A stretch of DNA of 64,000 bases from the NCBI GenBank assembly GCA_015485155.1, contig WFUF01000003.1, forward strand, positions 62,001-126,000, read 5' to 3'. Origin of the DNA: Robiginitomaculum sp. Its GTDB lineage: Bacteria > Pseudomonadota > Alphaproteobacteria > Caulobacterales > Maricaulaceae. The notes beneath the pieces were generated by a model. That model did not search any database. It worked only from the letters and a program-made list of their open reading frames with translations, and was not told the DNA's origin. The position numbers and the translations under genes are program-made. This document shows positions 40,801 through 49,820 of this stretch, in pieces. Position 1 is the stretch's first letter; every line of letters begins with the position of its first letter.

Positions 40801-41531
40801 CTGATGCTGATATTCTCACCTAGTTTATCGGCTTCTCGTTCCGGTAAATATACAGCCACCATAAATCTCTGGTGTTGCAAAACCGAACTCAAAGGCGGCG
40901 GCGTCTTATCCTTGTCAAAAGCAACAGCTGGATAAACCTCGACACGGCTTGTTCCATACTGGCGAATGTTGAGAATTGGAGCATATTGAAGATCAAATTC
41001 AAGGGGGCTTCCGTCCCCCTTAATGGTTACTGATTGCGAGGCTTCATCCCATTCGACCAGACCACGATACCATCGCATTTTCAGAAATGGATTGTGTTGC
41101 GGTCCGTCAACGCGTAGTTCGATACGCCATTCCAGTTCACCGTCCAGTTTTTTTCGGGCCCAATATGGGATTTCGGAGTTTATTTCATCTGCATCTGGTC
41201 GATAAAACAATTTTGCCCGGACCGGATCGGATTGGTTTTTTTCATACCAGCCCTTCCAGACTCTGTTTTGCGTGTGGGCCTCAATCCGGTCTTTGGGTTT
41301 TCCAGCGTTGCTGGCAGGTACAATCGCCAGGGAAAATTTCTGATCTTGCGGGGTCCAGCGGCCATAAAGTGCCTCTTGTGTCAGGAAAGTGCCGCCTTGT
41401 ATATCTTGCGCATGGGCAGGTGCCCAAAATCCCTGCATTGGCAGGACAGGGGCCATCAGTGCCAGTGCGAACCATGTCGAAACCAGACGGCACAAATGGT
41501 GGATTGACCGTATCTGTTTACAATGGGTCAT
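37860..41531 (-). CDS. Giant exported protein, polymorphic-toxin-like, with pre-toxin TG-like segment and C-terminal kinase-like domain
   Basis: Signal-like N-terminus ending APAHAQD; AGDIYTVFTGQDIYGKKVSDFEYWMTAAGL; GEKLAEGQTNAIYRL..QLVRITKAG; VWTDGHPANFSFE; HVFDPGG. Confidence 0.6.
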   Translation of the reverse strand: MTHCKQIRSIHHLCRLVSTWFALALMAPVLPMQGFWAPAHAQDIQGGTFLTQEALYGRWTPQDQKFSLAIVPASNAGKPKDRIEAHTQNRVWKGWYEKNQSDPVRAKLFYRPDADEINSEIPYWARKKLDGELEWRIELRVDGPQHNPFLKMRWYRGLVEWDEASQSVTIKGDGSPLEFDLQYAPILNIRQYGTSRVEVYPAVAFDKDKTPPPLSSVLQHQRFMVAVYLPEREADKLGENISISIKGLQSGSTQTLTLNAEDPILGIVRYTHLRPVSLGKCQGRPRYQPPVMSIEWISSFVTDGQSLGSCMPFSGVSGEMVEFAYNKAAYRLQYYPSWSQATVARQRDRIERYRKIYSSILKSSAPANAKEFARVKLRLIKNYDSLMELKVGGAELVDIHKAVIGEIYLGGTTGPTYYLQHSPYSQSVSPGKGLIFYTDKDLEIVRSKAYRARLNTGGSTMWRDAVAFYGGEDAGLRAADASILAKNVVWQYCQGNPIFRPRPEQDEESQLKLMRAMNCFEQKAVYMAMRNVGTQALNDISKSFFSGVTYTLYEASALASPAGDIYTVFTGQDIYGKKVSDFEYWMTAAGLAVDGFSAIFTGSDLYDMVAPKRHYRGTGGKIIRTAESVADGIPLSRQSIARQGKPLARIVAGSVEASGERVGKVLKSVSEVTDLPPSLTPEQKRQLSRRFTPVDLDVSEADFPKSPPKMAVKLVAPKTNNLGPDTSLLVLQNELLSDYGPDAGLSGFRGNKVFSPTSGSASAHFDAVAGNYTIWRTTGKSMDEASGSLALKAVLDDVVSENPALKARAAALGITEPMPDVILNRRLQLSGIEVSKIQSSFTQNVTPIDIKLALDQGWVVETRLEFNGKIRSFIVEDVLVDPSGVPIKVRGFDPKYGAIVDVDAAVFHKKIVRDGKTVNFKLARATDPDKVAKRIPLGFSQKQARFLPWDDKIARSTTIAENVVFEYVTVDGKRQAIRLGEKLAEGQTNAIYRLPEFRNQLVRITKAGASENEIASDLFGRKALSDMSLDRNFIDAPQQRGVYRLNDGRVIEIVDLAKGAEARTLLKTQPGKLLSRGQALALEAATRELNKAGYVWTDGHPANFSFERLLGEDKWRVHVFDPGGIFPVIGKTKQERALNARKMQRLIQVPDEFAIKRFKTNENLSIDIIRSDFQEQYAHLIDYKKLGADPSKGLPVTPRVGLSQPIVRELFDLPDAQLKAQLQ

Positions 41532-44500
41532 GGGGTCGCCTCGTCTGCAGCACCAAAAGCAATGTTCAGCTTGGCGGACAGTACGGGAACTTTACATTGC
41601 TGGTTGTCCGGAGCCCATACGGCACGTTTGCGCAAGCGGTCATCAGGCTCTATCCAATCTGTTGCGCTTGGTTCCTGGGGTAGTAATACCGTTGGATAGG
41701 TCGAGGCAAAATAAAATGCTTTCAAATAATCTGCCGATCCCCAAGGGTTCCAATAGGCGCGTTTGCGGGCCAGAGCAGTGCCAAATTTATCGACAACTAT
41801 GAAATCACTGAATGCGGCTGATCGCTGGGAATATGCTGGTGCGACTGTAAATGTTTTGCCCGATGTGAAGCGTTTACTGTCGGCCTGACGTAGCGTGCCT
41901 GCGGCATGATTGGCGTAATACACATCGGCATAGGATGCTTTGAGAAGGCGTGCGGTGCGTTCTTTGGAATATAGCCCTTCTCGCATGTAAAAATAATCAG
42001 CCCGATAGCCCTTGCGGCCACGCTTGTTTGGGTCAAGATGGCTTTTTTCTTTCAAAAACCCATCCATGCCTAAGTTTAGTATTCTATAGCCATCATCAAA
42101 CCCGTCGGCCACGCCAACCGGCATGGTAACATTGACGTCAATGCCATAAGAGCCCTTTATGGTAAAATGATCTCCTTTGGGAAAGCTGATTTTAGCTGTG
42201 GGGTGCCTTACGGTAAAGTTATAAGTGGCCAACTTTTGCATGTTTGGAGTTATCGGATAAAAGTCTTCATTCTTTCTTGTCGCATATACGCTCAGCACAT
42301 AATGACCAGAAAAATAAGGAAGCCTGACGCTGATTTTTTGTGTAGCGCCCGGACCATCAAGCAAGCTGGCCACGCTCAGATCGCCCTGACCAAAAAGCGG
42401 ATGATCGCGACCCAGATATAATTTTTGGAAGGAGTCGGCTGTATGATATCTGCCCTCTTCATCAGCCAACCACTCATAGGGCAAACAACCTAATAAAAAG
42501 CCGTCTTCCTGTTTTATTTGGTAGTGCAGGTCATAGTTTGAGAAGTCAGCTTTGGCCGTCAAGATGAATTTGCGTTCGGTGCCGGGATAAAACGTCCTGC
42601 CAGGATCGTTTAGCTTAATCTCAATATCGCCAAGTTTAAACTGTTCATTGATAGCTGTTTTAGTGTCAAAATCCGTGCCGCGACCTCGTGCGACATCTTT
42701 TTCATCTGCGATTACAGTAATAATACTGCGTGCTAGGGTGATACGTCTTCTTACCCCCTTATCTCCATCCCACCCCAACAACAGCGTGTACTGACCCGCA
42801 GGCACCCAAAACTCAGCCGGTTGTGGTTCTGCTATGCCTGCTGTGTCATCGACAGGTGTGTACACATGGACGATATAATCATTTGCTGATGTTCCATTTT
42901 CAAAATCCACCCCAGCGGGAATGGCATAAAGCGCAGTATTTTCTGCCAGATATTTCCACAAACCTTTCGGCAGGTCGTCGATCTCGACCGTTACCCTGTA
43001 AAGTGATATAGGTTTGTTTAGGTCGGCTTCAGCTGATGCAATATCAAGACTGGATGCGTCTTGCAGTCCATTATCAGGCCGAGTTTCCAGAACCGGATCA
43101 CCCAGATCCAGCATTTCTTCAAAGTCTCTATCATTTTCACCAAAGTCATTTTCACCATCTCCAGGGTACTCTTTGGGCATAGGCGGCAGAGTTGAGTATC
43201 CACCATTCTTTGCCATCGCTCTTAGGGTCTTTATCTGTTTTTCTAGCGCCTTTTTGTCACCAGAAAACGAACTGCTGTTGATCAGCGTTTCCAGATAATC
43301 CGCCAGATCCCCAGCGGAAGCCGGGTTCGGGTTTTCCATAGGCGTCATACCCCCAGGCGCTAGCTTAATCACAGGCTCTGGCGGCATTTGGCTCAAGGTT
43401 TCGGAGGCGTAAGGCACAAAATTATTGCTACTTTGCAGACTATCCTTGTCCGCCTGATCAGAAACATCGTCACCATTGACCCCCAAGGGCAAATCAATAG
43501 TGGTTGAGGGCGTATCTTCAACAGGTGCAAATGTTACTGGCTCTTTTGGTATCAGACGTCTTGCGAGCTCCGGGGGCTTACTGGGTTTTTTGTCAATTTT
43601 ATCAACCAGCTTGATGGTTGCTGGAAGATCTACCAGCACTACTTTTTGATCTACCAGAACACCCCGGCACCAAAGTTCAACAAGGTGCGGCCCCAGATAG
43701 GAATCATAAGGCTTTTTATAGGGAAGAGCTTGGCGAATTGGGGAGTTGGGGTCCAGTGCGTATTCGGTCTGGCCTTTCATCAACACCCGTCGGTCAAGCA
43801 GCCAGTCGCCTTCGGTGGCCCCTCCTAAATGAACCCGGCCCGCATGATAAAGGCTAAGTACACAAAGATCGCCAAACTTATCTACCAATGTGTTGGCATT
43901 GCTGATGGTGATGTAAAACTGCGCACCAGGCGGGTTGGTCGGATTGGTTTTTACTTCGCCTTTTGGCTCTGGCCCAAACAGGAGAAGATGGCCAATGGAT
44001 GTCGATTTCTTGATGGCGTCATGAGTCAGGAAGGTTCTGGGCTGCTTCACGCCACCCTCACCAAATGCCACAATAGTATAGGAGCGCCCAAGGGGTGGCA
44101 GATAGCGGGGCAGATCATAAGAAACTTTAATACTGCCTGTGGATCCTACGCTGGGCATTGGTTGTGTAAATGAAGTTTTTAGCGGACCCAGATATTGCTG
44201 ATAGTCCAGCCACTCTTTAGATTGAGAGGGGTCGGCATCGTCCTGATAATTCTTGTCAGGATCCATAAAACTATCCCAGGCCGGGTCGCTGGTATAATGG
44301 CTGTAATCCTCACCGAATGTGCGTATGGAAATGCCAAATTTTACAAAATCAGGATAAAACTCCTCATTCATGAAAACTGGTAAATCATAGCGCACAATGA
44401 CCGGATCATTTTGACGTAAGACAGCTTTTGACGAATAATAGGCCCGTATTTCCCCAGATTGCTGGGCGACACTTACCTGCGCCGGCATAAAGATGAGAGC

Positions 44501-44533
44501 GATCAGTATAAATCTGGCATAAATATACTTCAT
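41528..44533 (-). CDS. Giant exported beta-rich hypothetical protein, coupled to downstream gene
   Basis: Start MKYIYARFILIALIFMPAQVSVAQQ; 4-bp overlap with next CDS; no family recognised. Confidence 0.65.
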   Translation of the reverse strand: MKYIYARFILIALIFMPAQVSVAQQSGEIRAYYSSKAVLRQNDPVIVRYDLPVFMNEEFYPDFVKFGISIRTFGEDYSHYTSDPAWDSFMDPDKNYQDDADPSQSKEWLDYQQYLGPLKTSFTQPMPSVGSTGSIKVSYDLPRYLPPLGRSYTIVAFGEGGVKQPRTFLTHDAIKKSTSIGHLLLFGPEPKGEVKTNPTNPPGAQFYITISNANTLVDKFGDLCVLSLYHAGRVHLGGATEGDWLLDRRVLMKGQTEYALDPNSPIRQALPYKKPYDSYLGPHLVELWCRGVLVDQKVVLVDLPATIKLVDKIDKKPSKPPELARRLIPKEPVTFAPVEDTPSTTIDLPLGVNGDDVSDQADKDSLQSSNNFVPYASETLSQMPPEPVIKLAPGGMTPMENPNPASAGDLADYLETLINSSSFSGDKKALEKQIKTLRAMAKNGGYSTLPPMPKEYPGDGENDFGENDRDFEEMLDLGDPVLETRPDNGLQDASSLDIASAEADLNKPISLYRVTVEIDDLPKGLWKYLAENTALYAIPAGVDFENGTSANDYIVHVYTPVDDTAGIAEPQPAEFWVPAGQYTLLLGWDGDKGVRRRITLARSIITVIADEKDVARGRGTDFDTKTAINEQFKLGDIEIKLNDPGRTFYPGTERKFILTAKADFSNYDLHYQIKQEDGFLLGCLPYEWLADEEGRYHTADSFQKLYLGRDHPLFGQGDLSVASLLDGPGATQKISVRLPYFSGHYVLSVYATRKNEDFYPITPNMQKLATYNFTVRHPTAKISFPKGDHFTIKGSYGIDVNVTMPVGVADGFDDGYRILNLGMDGFLKEKSHLDPNKRGRKGYRADYFYMREGLYSKERTARLLKASYADVYYANHAAGTLRQADSKRFTSGKTFTVAPAYSQRSAAFSDFIVVDKFGTALARKRAYWNPWGSADYLKAFYFASTYPTVLLPQEPSATDWIEPDDRLRKRAVWAPDNQQCKVPVLSAKLNIAFGAADEATP

Positions 44534-44636
44534 GCACGTGCTCCAAAAAACACAACATGCTTTCAAGTACGCCACCCCGCAAAGCGCAAGCGCTATATTA
44601 TCACGTGCACCCCTGTTGGTAAATGGTACCAACAGG
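44534..44636 (-). promoter_or_regulatory. Palindromic regulatory region upstream of giant-protein operon
   Basis: CCTGTTGGTA-N5-TACCAACAGG perfect at 44612-44636; CACGTG at 44535 and 44602. Confidence 0.6.
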
Positions 44637-44683
44637 CTTGTTGATAGTAAAAAAATCAGTGATGCTGGTGGCAATCAATACGG

Positions 44684-45217
44684 TCACAGGTTTTTTCTCA
44701 TTAAAGTCAATGGTACGGCTATACCGCTTGTGGTGATCTCATTCCATGCCTTAATTGTCCTGTATCCGCACGCTTTATACAAGGCAATACCGGCAGAGGT
44801 GGCGGCAAGCTCAACGCGCGAAAAGCCCTCCGATGCGGCAGCATTCTCGCACAATTGCAAGATAAACCTGCCTACTCCTTTACGGGCATGATCGGGGTCC
44901 GTATACATGGCGCGGATCCTTGCCGGTTCGGTTTTGGGGTCAAGCTTGCGAGGATTTCTGCCAGAACTATGATCACCGCCAAATAGGGTTTGGCGCCGTG
45001 ACCATCCTCCACAACCGGCTAAAGAGCCGTCGTCAAATACTAAAAAATAGGATTTGTCAGCAACCAGGCGGCTGTCCAATCCCATGATTTCATAGCTGGC
45101 AGCCACTTGTTCAGGAGACAGAAAATTTGGTAAAAAATGCTCCATTGCCCGGTTCATCAGATCATTCAAAACAGGCATATCATCAATTGTGGCCAGACGA
45201 TGGGAGAACTTCTTCAT
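44684..45217 (-). CDS. GNAT family N-acetyltransferase
   Basis: IRAMYTDPDHARKGVGRFILQLCENAAASEGF. Confidence 0.9.
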   Translation of the reverse strand: MKKFSHRLATIDDMPVLNDLMNRAMEHFLPNFLSPEQVAASYEIMGLDSRLVADKSYFLVFDDGSLAGCGGWSRRQTLFGGDHSSGRNPRKLDPKTEPARIRAMYTDPDHARKGVGRFILQLCENAAASEGFSRVELAATSAGIALYKACGYRTIKAWNEITTSGIAVPLTLMRKNL

Positions 45218-45220
45218 ATA

Positions 45221-46840
45221 TCAAACCCGTGATGATGGGGCATCAAACTTGGCAGCGAAACTATGGGCATCGGCCCGCGCCCAGTCTTCAGCCAGCACAG
45301 TGGTTTGCGGGTTTTTCAGCAATTCTCCTTCATCAAGCAATTCATAGACCTCATCAGCAGGCAATGCTCTGGTTGCACTTACCCGGTGGAAAATATGGCA
45401 AGGCTGCAAATCTTCGGGATGATGCAGACCGGCGGCCCCGATAACTTCGGCCAAAGCGCGTACAGTGTTTAGATGAAAATGATATACCCGGTCGGCCTTG
45501 TCGGCAATCACCAGGCCTCGTTGCAATAATTTATCCTGAGTGGCAATGCCGGTGGGGCAGTGATTGGTGTGACAGGACAGGCTTTGCACACAACCAAGGG
45601 CAAACATAAAACCCCGGCCGGAATTGCAATAGTCAGCACCTACCGCCATGGCCGCGGCCAATCCAAAAGCCGAGATGATTTTACCACTGGCTCCAAGTTT
45701 GATCTCATCCTTGATGCCAGCACCAACCAGAGCATTGCGGGCAAATATCAATCCGGAGCGCAAGGGAGTGCCGATATGATCCTGAAACTCTACTGGCGCA
45801 GCACCCGTGCCACCCTCCCCGCCATCAATGACAATAAAGTCGGGCTTGATTTGGGTTTCAAGCATGGCCTTGACCATGGCCAGAAATTCCCAGCGATGAC
45901 CAATGCACAGCTTAAACCCTATTGGTTTGCCGCCAGATAATTCGCGCAAATTTGCAATGAAGTGCATCATTTCCACCGGCGTGGAAAAAGCCTTGTGATA
46001 GGGCGGAGATATGCAAGTTTCGCCTAAGGCGATACCTCTGGTTTCCGCGATTTCCCTGGTGACTTTCGATCCTGGTAAAATGCCGCCATGTCCAGGCTTA
46101 GCGCCCTGACTTAGCTTGATTTCAATCATTTTTACACAATCTTGTCGGGCATTTTTTGCAAAACGTTCAGCATTAAAATTGCCATCACTGTCCCGGCAGC
46201 CAAAATAGCCGGAGCCAATTTCCCAAACCAGATCACCGCCGAGCTTGTGATAGGGGCTGATCGCTCCTTCACCAGTGTCATGGTAAAATCCACCTTTGGC
46301 AGCGCCCAGATTCAAAGCGGAAATGGCATGAGAGCCAAGGGAGCCAAAACTCATGGCAGAAATATTAAATACCGAGGCTGAATACGGTTGCTTGCAGTCT
46401 TTTCCTCCGATTAACACGCGAAGATTTTCAGGTTTTGCATCTACTGCTGCAAGTGATGGGTTTAGCCATTCATACCTGGCTTCATTAAAATCCACATGAC
46501 TGCCAAATGGTTCAGATGCCTGTACATTTTTAGCCCGTCTGTATACCAGTGAGCGTTGTTCACGGTTAAATGGCATGCCATCGGTCTCGCCCTCGACCAG
46601 ATATTGCCGCAAATAGGGGCGCATGAACTCAAAAACCCACCGAGCCCGTCCCAAAACCGGATAATTGCGCCACAAGGCGTGTGTGCTCTGCACCAGATCA
46701 AATACCCCATACATGGTAAAGGCGCCAAATATAATTGCTGGCAGAAACCAAATCGGATGCAGATTGGCCAGCATTAGCGAGGCAAACATCAAAGCAAGCA
46801 CAGCGAAGAACACAAAGAAACGCATGAGTTTCTCCTTCAT
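45221..46840 (-). CDS. FMN-binding glutamate synthase family protein with N-terminal TM anchor
   Basis: GEGAISPYHKLGGDLVWEIGSGYFG, KLSQGAKPGHGGILPGSKVT, DGGEGGTGAAPVEF. Confidence 0.93.
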   Translation of the reverse strand: MKEKLMRFFVFFAVLALMFASLMLANLHPIWFLPAIIFGAFTMYGVFDLVQSTHALWRNYPVLGRARWVFEFMRPYLRQYLVEGETDGMPFNREQRSLVYRRAKNVQASEPFGSHVDFNEARYEWLNPSLAAVDAKPENLRVLIGGKDCKQPYSASVFNISAMSFGSLGSHAISALNLGAAKGGFYHDTGEGAISPYHKLGGDLVWEIGSGYFGCRDSDGNFNAERFAKNARQDCVKMIEIKLSQGAKPGHGGILPGSKVTREIAETRGIALGETCISPPYHKAFSTPVEMMHFIANLRELSGGKPIGFKLCIGHRWEFLAMVKAMLETQIKPDFIVIDGGEGGTGAAPVEFQDHIGTPLRSGLIFARNALVGAGIKDEIKLGASGKIISAFGLAAAMAVGADYCNSGRGFMFALGCVQSLSCHTNHCPTGIATQDKLLQRGLVIADKADRVYHFHLNTVRALAEVIGAAGLHHPEDLQPCHIFHRVSATRALPADEVYELLDEGELLKNPQTTVLAEDWARADAHSFAAKFDAPSSRV

Positions 46841-46958
46841 GGGAGATGATTCGACATCAAACATAGTCAGTGTGACAATAAAATTGTCTCTAAAATGCTA
46901 CCAAGGCACACAGCTATTTGTTAATCTGGAGCCTAACCCTGGGTTATCGGAGGCTTTA

Positions 46959-47453
46959 ATGCTGAAAAATCTGCTGCTAATTCGGCATGCCAAGGCGGCA
47001 GCTTTTGGCACCGAACCTGGTGATCATGGGCGAGTGCTTTGCCAAAAGGGTATGAACCAACTGGACAGATTGTCAGAACAGTTAATTGCTGCAAATATAT
47101 TGATTGACCGGGCGCTGGTTTCTTCGGCAACTCGCACGCGCCAGACATGGGATGGTTTGGCTGCAAACGGAATAAATGGCACAGCGCATATAATCGAAGA
47201 ATTATATCTGGCCAGTGCTGAACAAATTGAACAACAAATATGGCTGCATGGACAAGAAGCTGAAACGGTGGCGGTGATCGGCCATAATCCCGGAATAGCC
47301 GTATTGGCGTGGAGGTTACTTGAAAAGGGTTCCACCGATGATTTGGTAGCGAGTGACAGGATTCGAGCTTCATTCAAAACTGCCTTTGCAGCTTATTTTG
47401 CCGTGGGGCAGGAAAAGCCAAAACTGCTTAAATTGCTGGATCCAAGGGTTTAG
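46959..47453 (+). CDS. Histidine phosphatase, SixA-like
   Basis: MLKNLLLIRHAKAAAFG, SSATRTRQTW, VIGHNPGIAVLAW. Confidence 0.9.
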   Translation: MLKNLLLIRHAKAAAFGTEPGDHGRVLCQKGMNQLDRLSEQLIAANILIDRALVSSATRTRQTWDGLAANGINGTAHIIEELYLASAEQIEQQIWLHGQEAETVAVIGHNPGIAVLAWRLLEKGSTDDLVASDRIRASFKTAFAAYFAVGQEKPKLLKLLDPRV

Positions 47454-47836
47454 TGAAAAACTACGAGTCGCGGTTCGGCACAACGCCGGGTATTGGCGAT
47501 GAAAAGCTCCAGCATGCCTGAGCCGTCAGTGGTTTTTAGTTCATCAAAACAAGTGCCACTCATACTTTCAATGCTAATTTGTAATTGCTGTTCCGGCGCG
47601 CTCAACACATAGGCCCGGCCCGGATCAGCCAACAACAATACCGGAACAACTGGTGCCTGTTGACTGGACAAGGAGGCCTGTATCAGGGGCGGGTTCTCAT
47701 ATCTGTTAAAACTGTCTGCCCTTGGCGCAGGAGTCTGATCTGTTTGCGCCGCATAAAGCCGAAAAGAGCCTATGCCAATCATGATGGTGGTTATTATTAT
47801 CAGGGTGCGGAAAAATCCGAAGAAGAACTGAACCAT
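47450..47836 (-). CDS. Small exported hypothetical protein
   Basis: Single N-terminal hydrophobic segment; 4-bp convergent overlap with SixA-like gene. Confidence 0.5.
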   Translation of the reverse strand: MVQFFFGFFRTLIIITTIMIGIGSFRLYAAQTDQTPAPRADSFNRYENPPLIQASLSSQQAPVVPVLLLADPGRAYVLSAPEQQLQISIESMSGTCFDELKTTDGSGMLELFIANTRRCAEPRLVVFH

Positions 47837-47944
47837 TTTGAGACACTTTTATTGCTTTTATCTCTTGCTCCGCAAAGATTGCGCCGCAACCATTGCCCGT
47901 GGGGTTGTTCAATGTATGTTTAGGCTGAAATGGGGGCCTGTTTT

Positions 47945-48913
47945 ATGAATTTGCGCAATAAATATGCTGGCTGGCTGTTTGAGCTGGAGCTGGAGCGAAA
48001 TGGCATCAGAGCCAAAGAAACCGGGCAGTTGGTAGAATGGAACTGGGGCAATGCCAACGCGGCCCTGCGCGGCCTAATCGTACATTTGCTGGTGCATATC
48101 CTGGGTGCGTTTAGCCGTTTGCTGCCGGGGCGGCCTTATACGGTGGCATTTACGCCTAAAAACCCTTCGCCATGGTATTTGATCTGGGCGGTGGTGCGTG
48201 CCGGTAATGGCCGCATTACAAGCAATTTACGAACTGCTGATATTTTGTTTTATTTTGAAGATAAGACCCGATCAAAAGCCGATGGCGCGCCATCAAATAT
48301 AGCAGGTGCAAATTCCGGCACACGAACCATAAATGCCAATTGCACGGATATTTCAAAAGCCAAAGTCGCAGAAGTGTTTGAGCAGGTGTTTGGTTATTCA
48401 TTGTCGGTGGATCCTGTTACATGGCAGGGGCTGGCGGTGGAAAAATCAGATAAAAACGGCGCTCATGATGGAAGAGTGGTTCAATGCCCAACAACTCCGT
48501 TACCGGGCAAAGTGTATCAGCGACTGTTGTTAAACTCTGATAATGGAGCAAGTGTGCTTGATTATCGCTCGCCAACTATCAATGGTGAAATACCGCTTGT
48601 TTTCATCAAGGAACGTCCGATGAATTCCCGATTTGCCAATTATAATACAAGGGTGAGTTTGGCAGATCCACGCAGCTTGTTTACTCCTGAAGAGCTGCAA
48701 TCATTGCGTATATTTTGCCAGCATATGGGGCTTGAATTTGGCGGTCTGGATGTGTTGCGCAATCGTGGGGATGGGCGGATTTATGTGGTTGATGTGAACA
48801 AAACTGATATGGGGCCGCCTACTGGTCTTGGTTTTATCGCGCAAATTCGCGCAATTCGCATATTGGCCAAAGCGTTTCGCAATTTTATAGTTCTGGATCG
48901 GTCACGGGTTTGA
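47945..48913 (+). CDS. ATP-grasp-like hypothetical protein
   Basis: FGGLDVLRNRGDGRIYVVDVNKTDMGPPTG resembles the ATP-grasp metal-binding end; weak N-terminal similarity. Confidence 0.5.
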   Translation: MNLRNKYAGWLFELELERNGIRAKETGQLVEWNWGNANAALRGLIVHLLVHILGAFSRLLPGRPYTVAFTPKNPSPWYLIWAVVRAGNGRITSNLRTADILFYFEDKTRSKADGAPSNIAGANSGTRTINANCTDISKAKVAEVFEQVFGYSLSVDPVTWQGLAVEKSDKNGAHDGRVVQCPTTPLPGKVYQRLLLNSDNGASVLDYRSPTINGEIPLVFIKERPMNSRFANYNTRVSLADPRSLFTPEELQSLRIFCQHMGLEFGGLDVLRNRGDGRIYVVDVNKTDMGPPTGLGFIAQIRAIRILAKAFRNFIVLDRSRV

Positions 48914-48917
48914 TGTT

Positions 48918-49808
48918 TTGATCCCTTATATTCATGAATTTGATTTTGCATACGGCGAGGCAAGCTGGATTTCCGGTAATGTGCGCAGACTGGTGGCAAA
49001 TAATCCTGGGCCATTTACCGGTTGGGGGACGAATGTTTATTTTATTGGTAGATCCGAGCTGATTATTATTGACCCTGGCCCGGATACGGATGAGCATTTT
49101 GCCCTGTTGTGCAAAATAATTGGGGATTGTCCGCTGCGAGCAGTTCTTGTTACCCATCATCATCGTGACCATTCACCAATGGCACCACGTCTGGCCGATC
49201 ATTTTGGCTGTAAGACAATTGGGTTTGGCCCACCGCTTGTTTGTGCAGCAGACAATGGCTTTGAGGAAGCTGACCATACGGGTTTCAGCCCGGACATAAG
49301 GATCAGGGACGGACAGGTATTTGACTATGAAGAGGTGAGCATAGAATGCATACATACGCCGGGTCACACCTCAAATCATATGTGTTATGCGGTATTTCCT
49401 GATAATGGTCTGGTTTGTGGTGATCATGTGCTGTCGTGGGCTACTTCGGTAGTGATTCCGCCTGATGGCAGGATGGGGGAATACCTGGACTCGCTAGAAT
49501 TGGTAAAACAACGAAGTTTTTGCAAGCTGTGGCCGGGCCACGGCCCGGAGATTCCAAATCCAGAGCCATTTTTAACCGCTTATCTGGCGCACCGGGCCAT
49601 GCGTGACGCACAGATTATGCAGCAATTAGCCTGCGGTCCTCAGAAAATATCGCAAATGGTGCCGGTAATTTATGCGCAAACCGATAAAAAGCTTTATCCA
49701 GCAGCCAGCGTGTCAATGCTGGCCCACTTGATCCATTTACGAGAAACCGGGCATGTGGCCTGTATTGACGAACCAGCTCTGTCATCTTTGTGGTATCTGC
49801 CAAATTAG
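48918..49808 (+). CDS. MBL-fold metallo-hydrolase (LACTB2-like)
   Basis: VTHHHRDHSPMAPRL, HTPGHTSNHMCY, GDHVLSW; C-terminal winged-helix-like region. Confidence 0.9.
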   Translation: MIPYIHEFDFAYGEASWISGNVRRLVANNPGPFTGWGTNVYFIGRSELIIIDPGPDTDEHFALLCKIIGDCPLRAVLVTHHHRDHSPMAPRLADHFGCKTIGFGPPLVCAADNGFEEADHTGFSPDIRIRDGQVFDYEEVSIECIHTPGHTSNHMCYAVFPDNGLVCGDHVLSWATSVVIPPDGRMGEYLDSLELVKQRSFCKLWPGHGPEIPNPEPFLTAYLAHRAMRDAQIMQQLACGPQKISQMVPVIYAQTDKKLYPAASVSMLAHLIHLRETGHVACIDEPALSSLWYLPN

Positions 49809-49820
49809 CAGGCCCCAACC

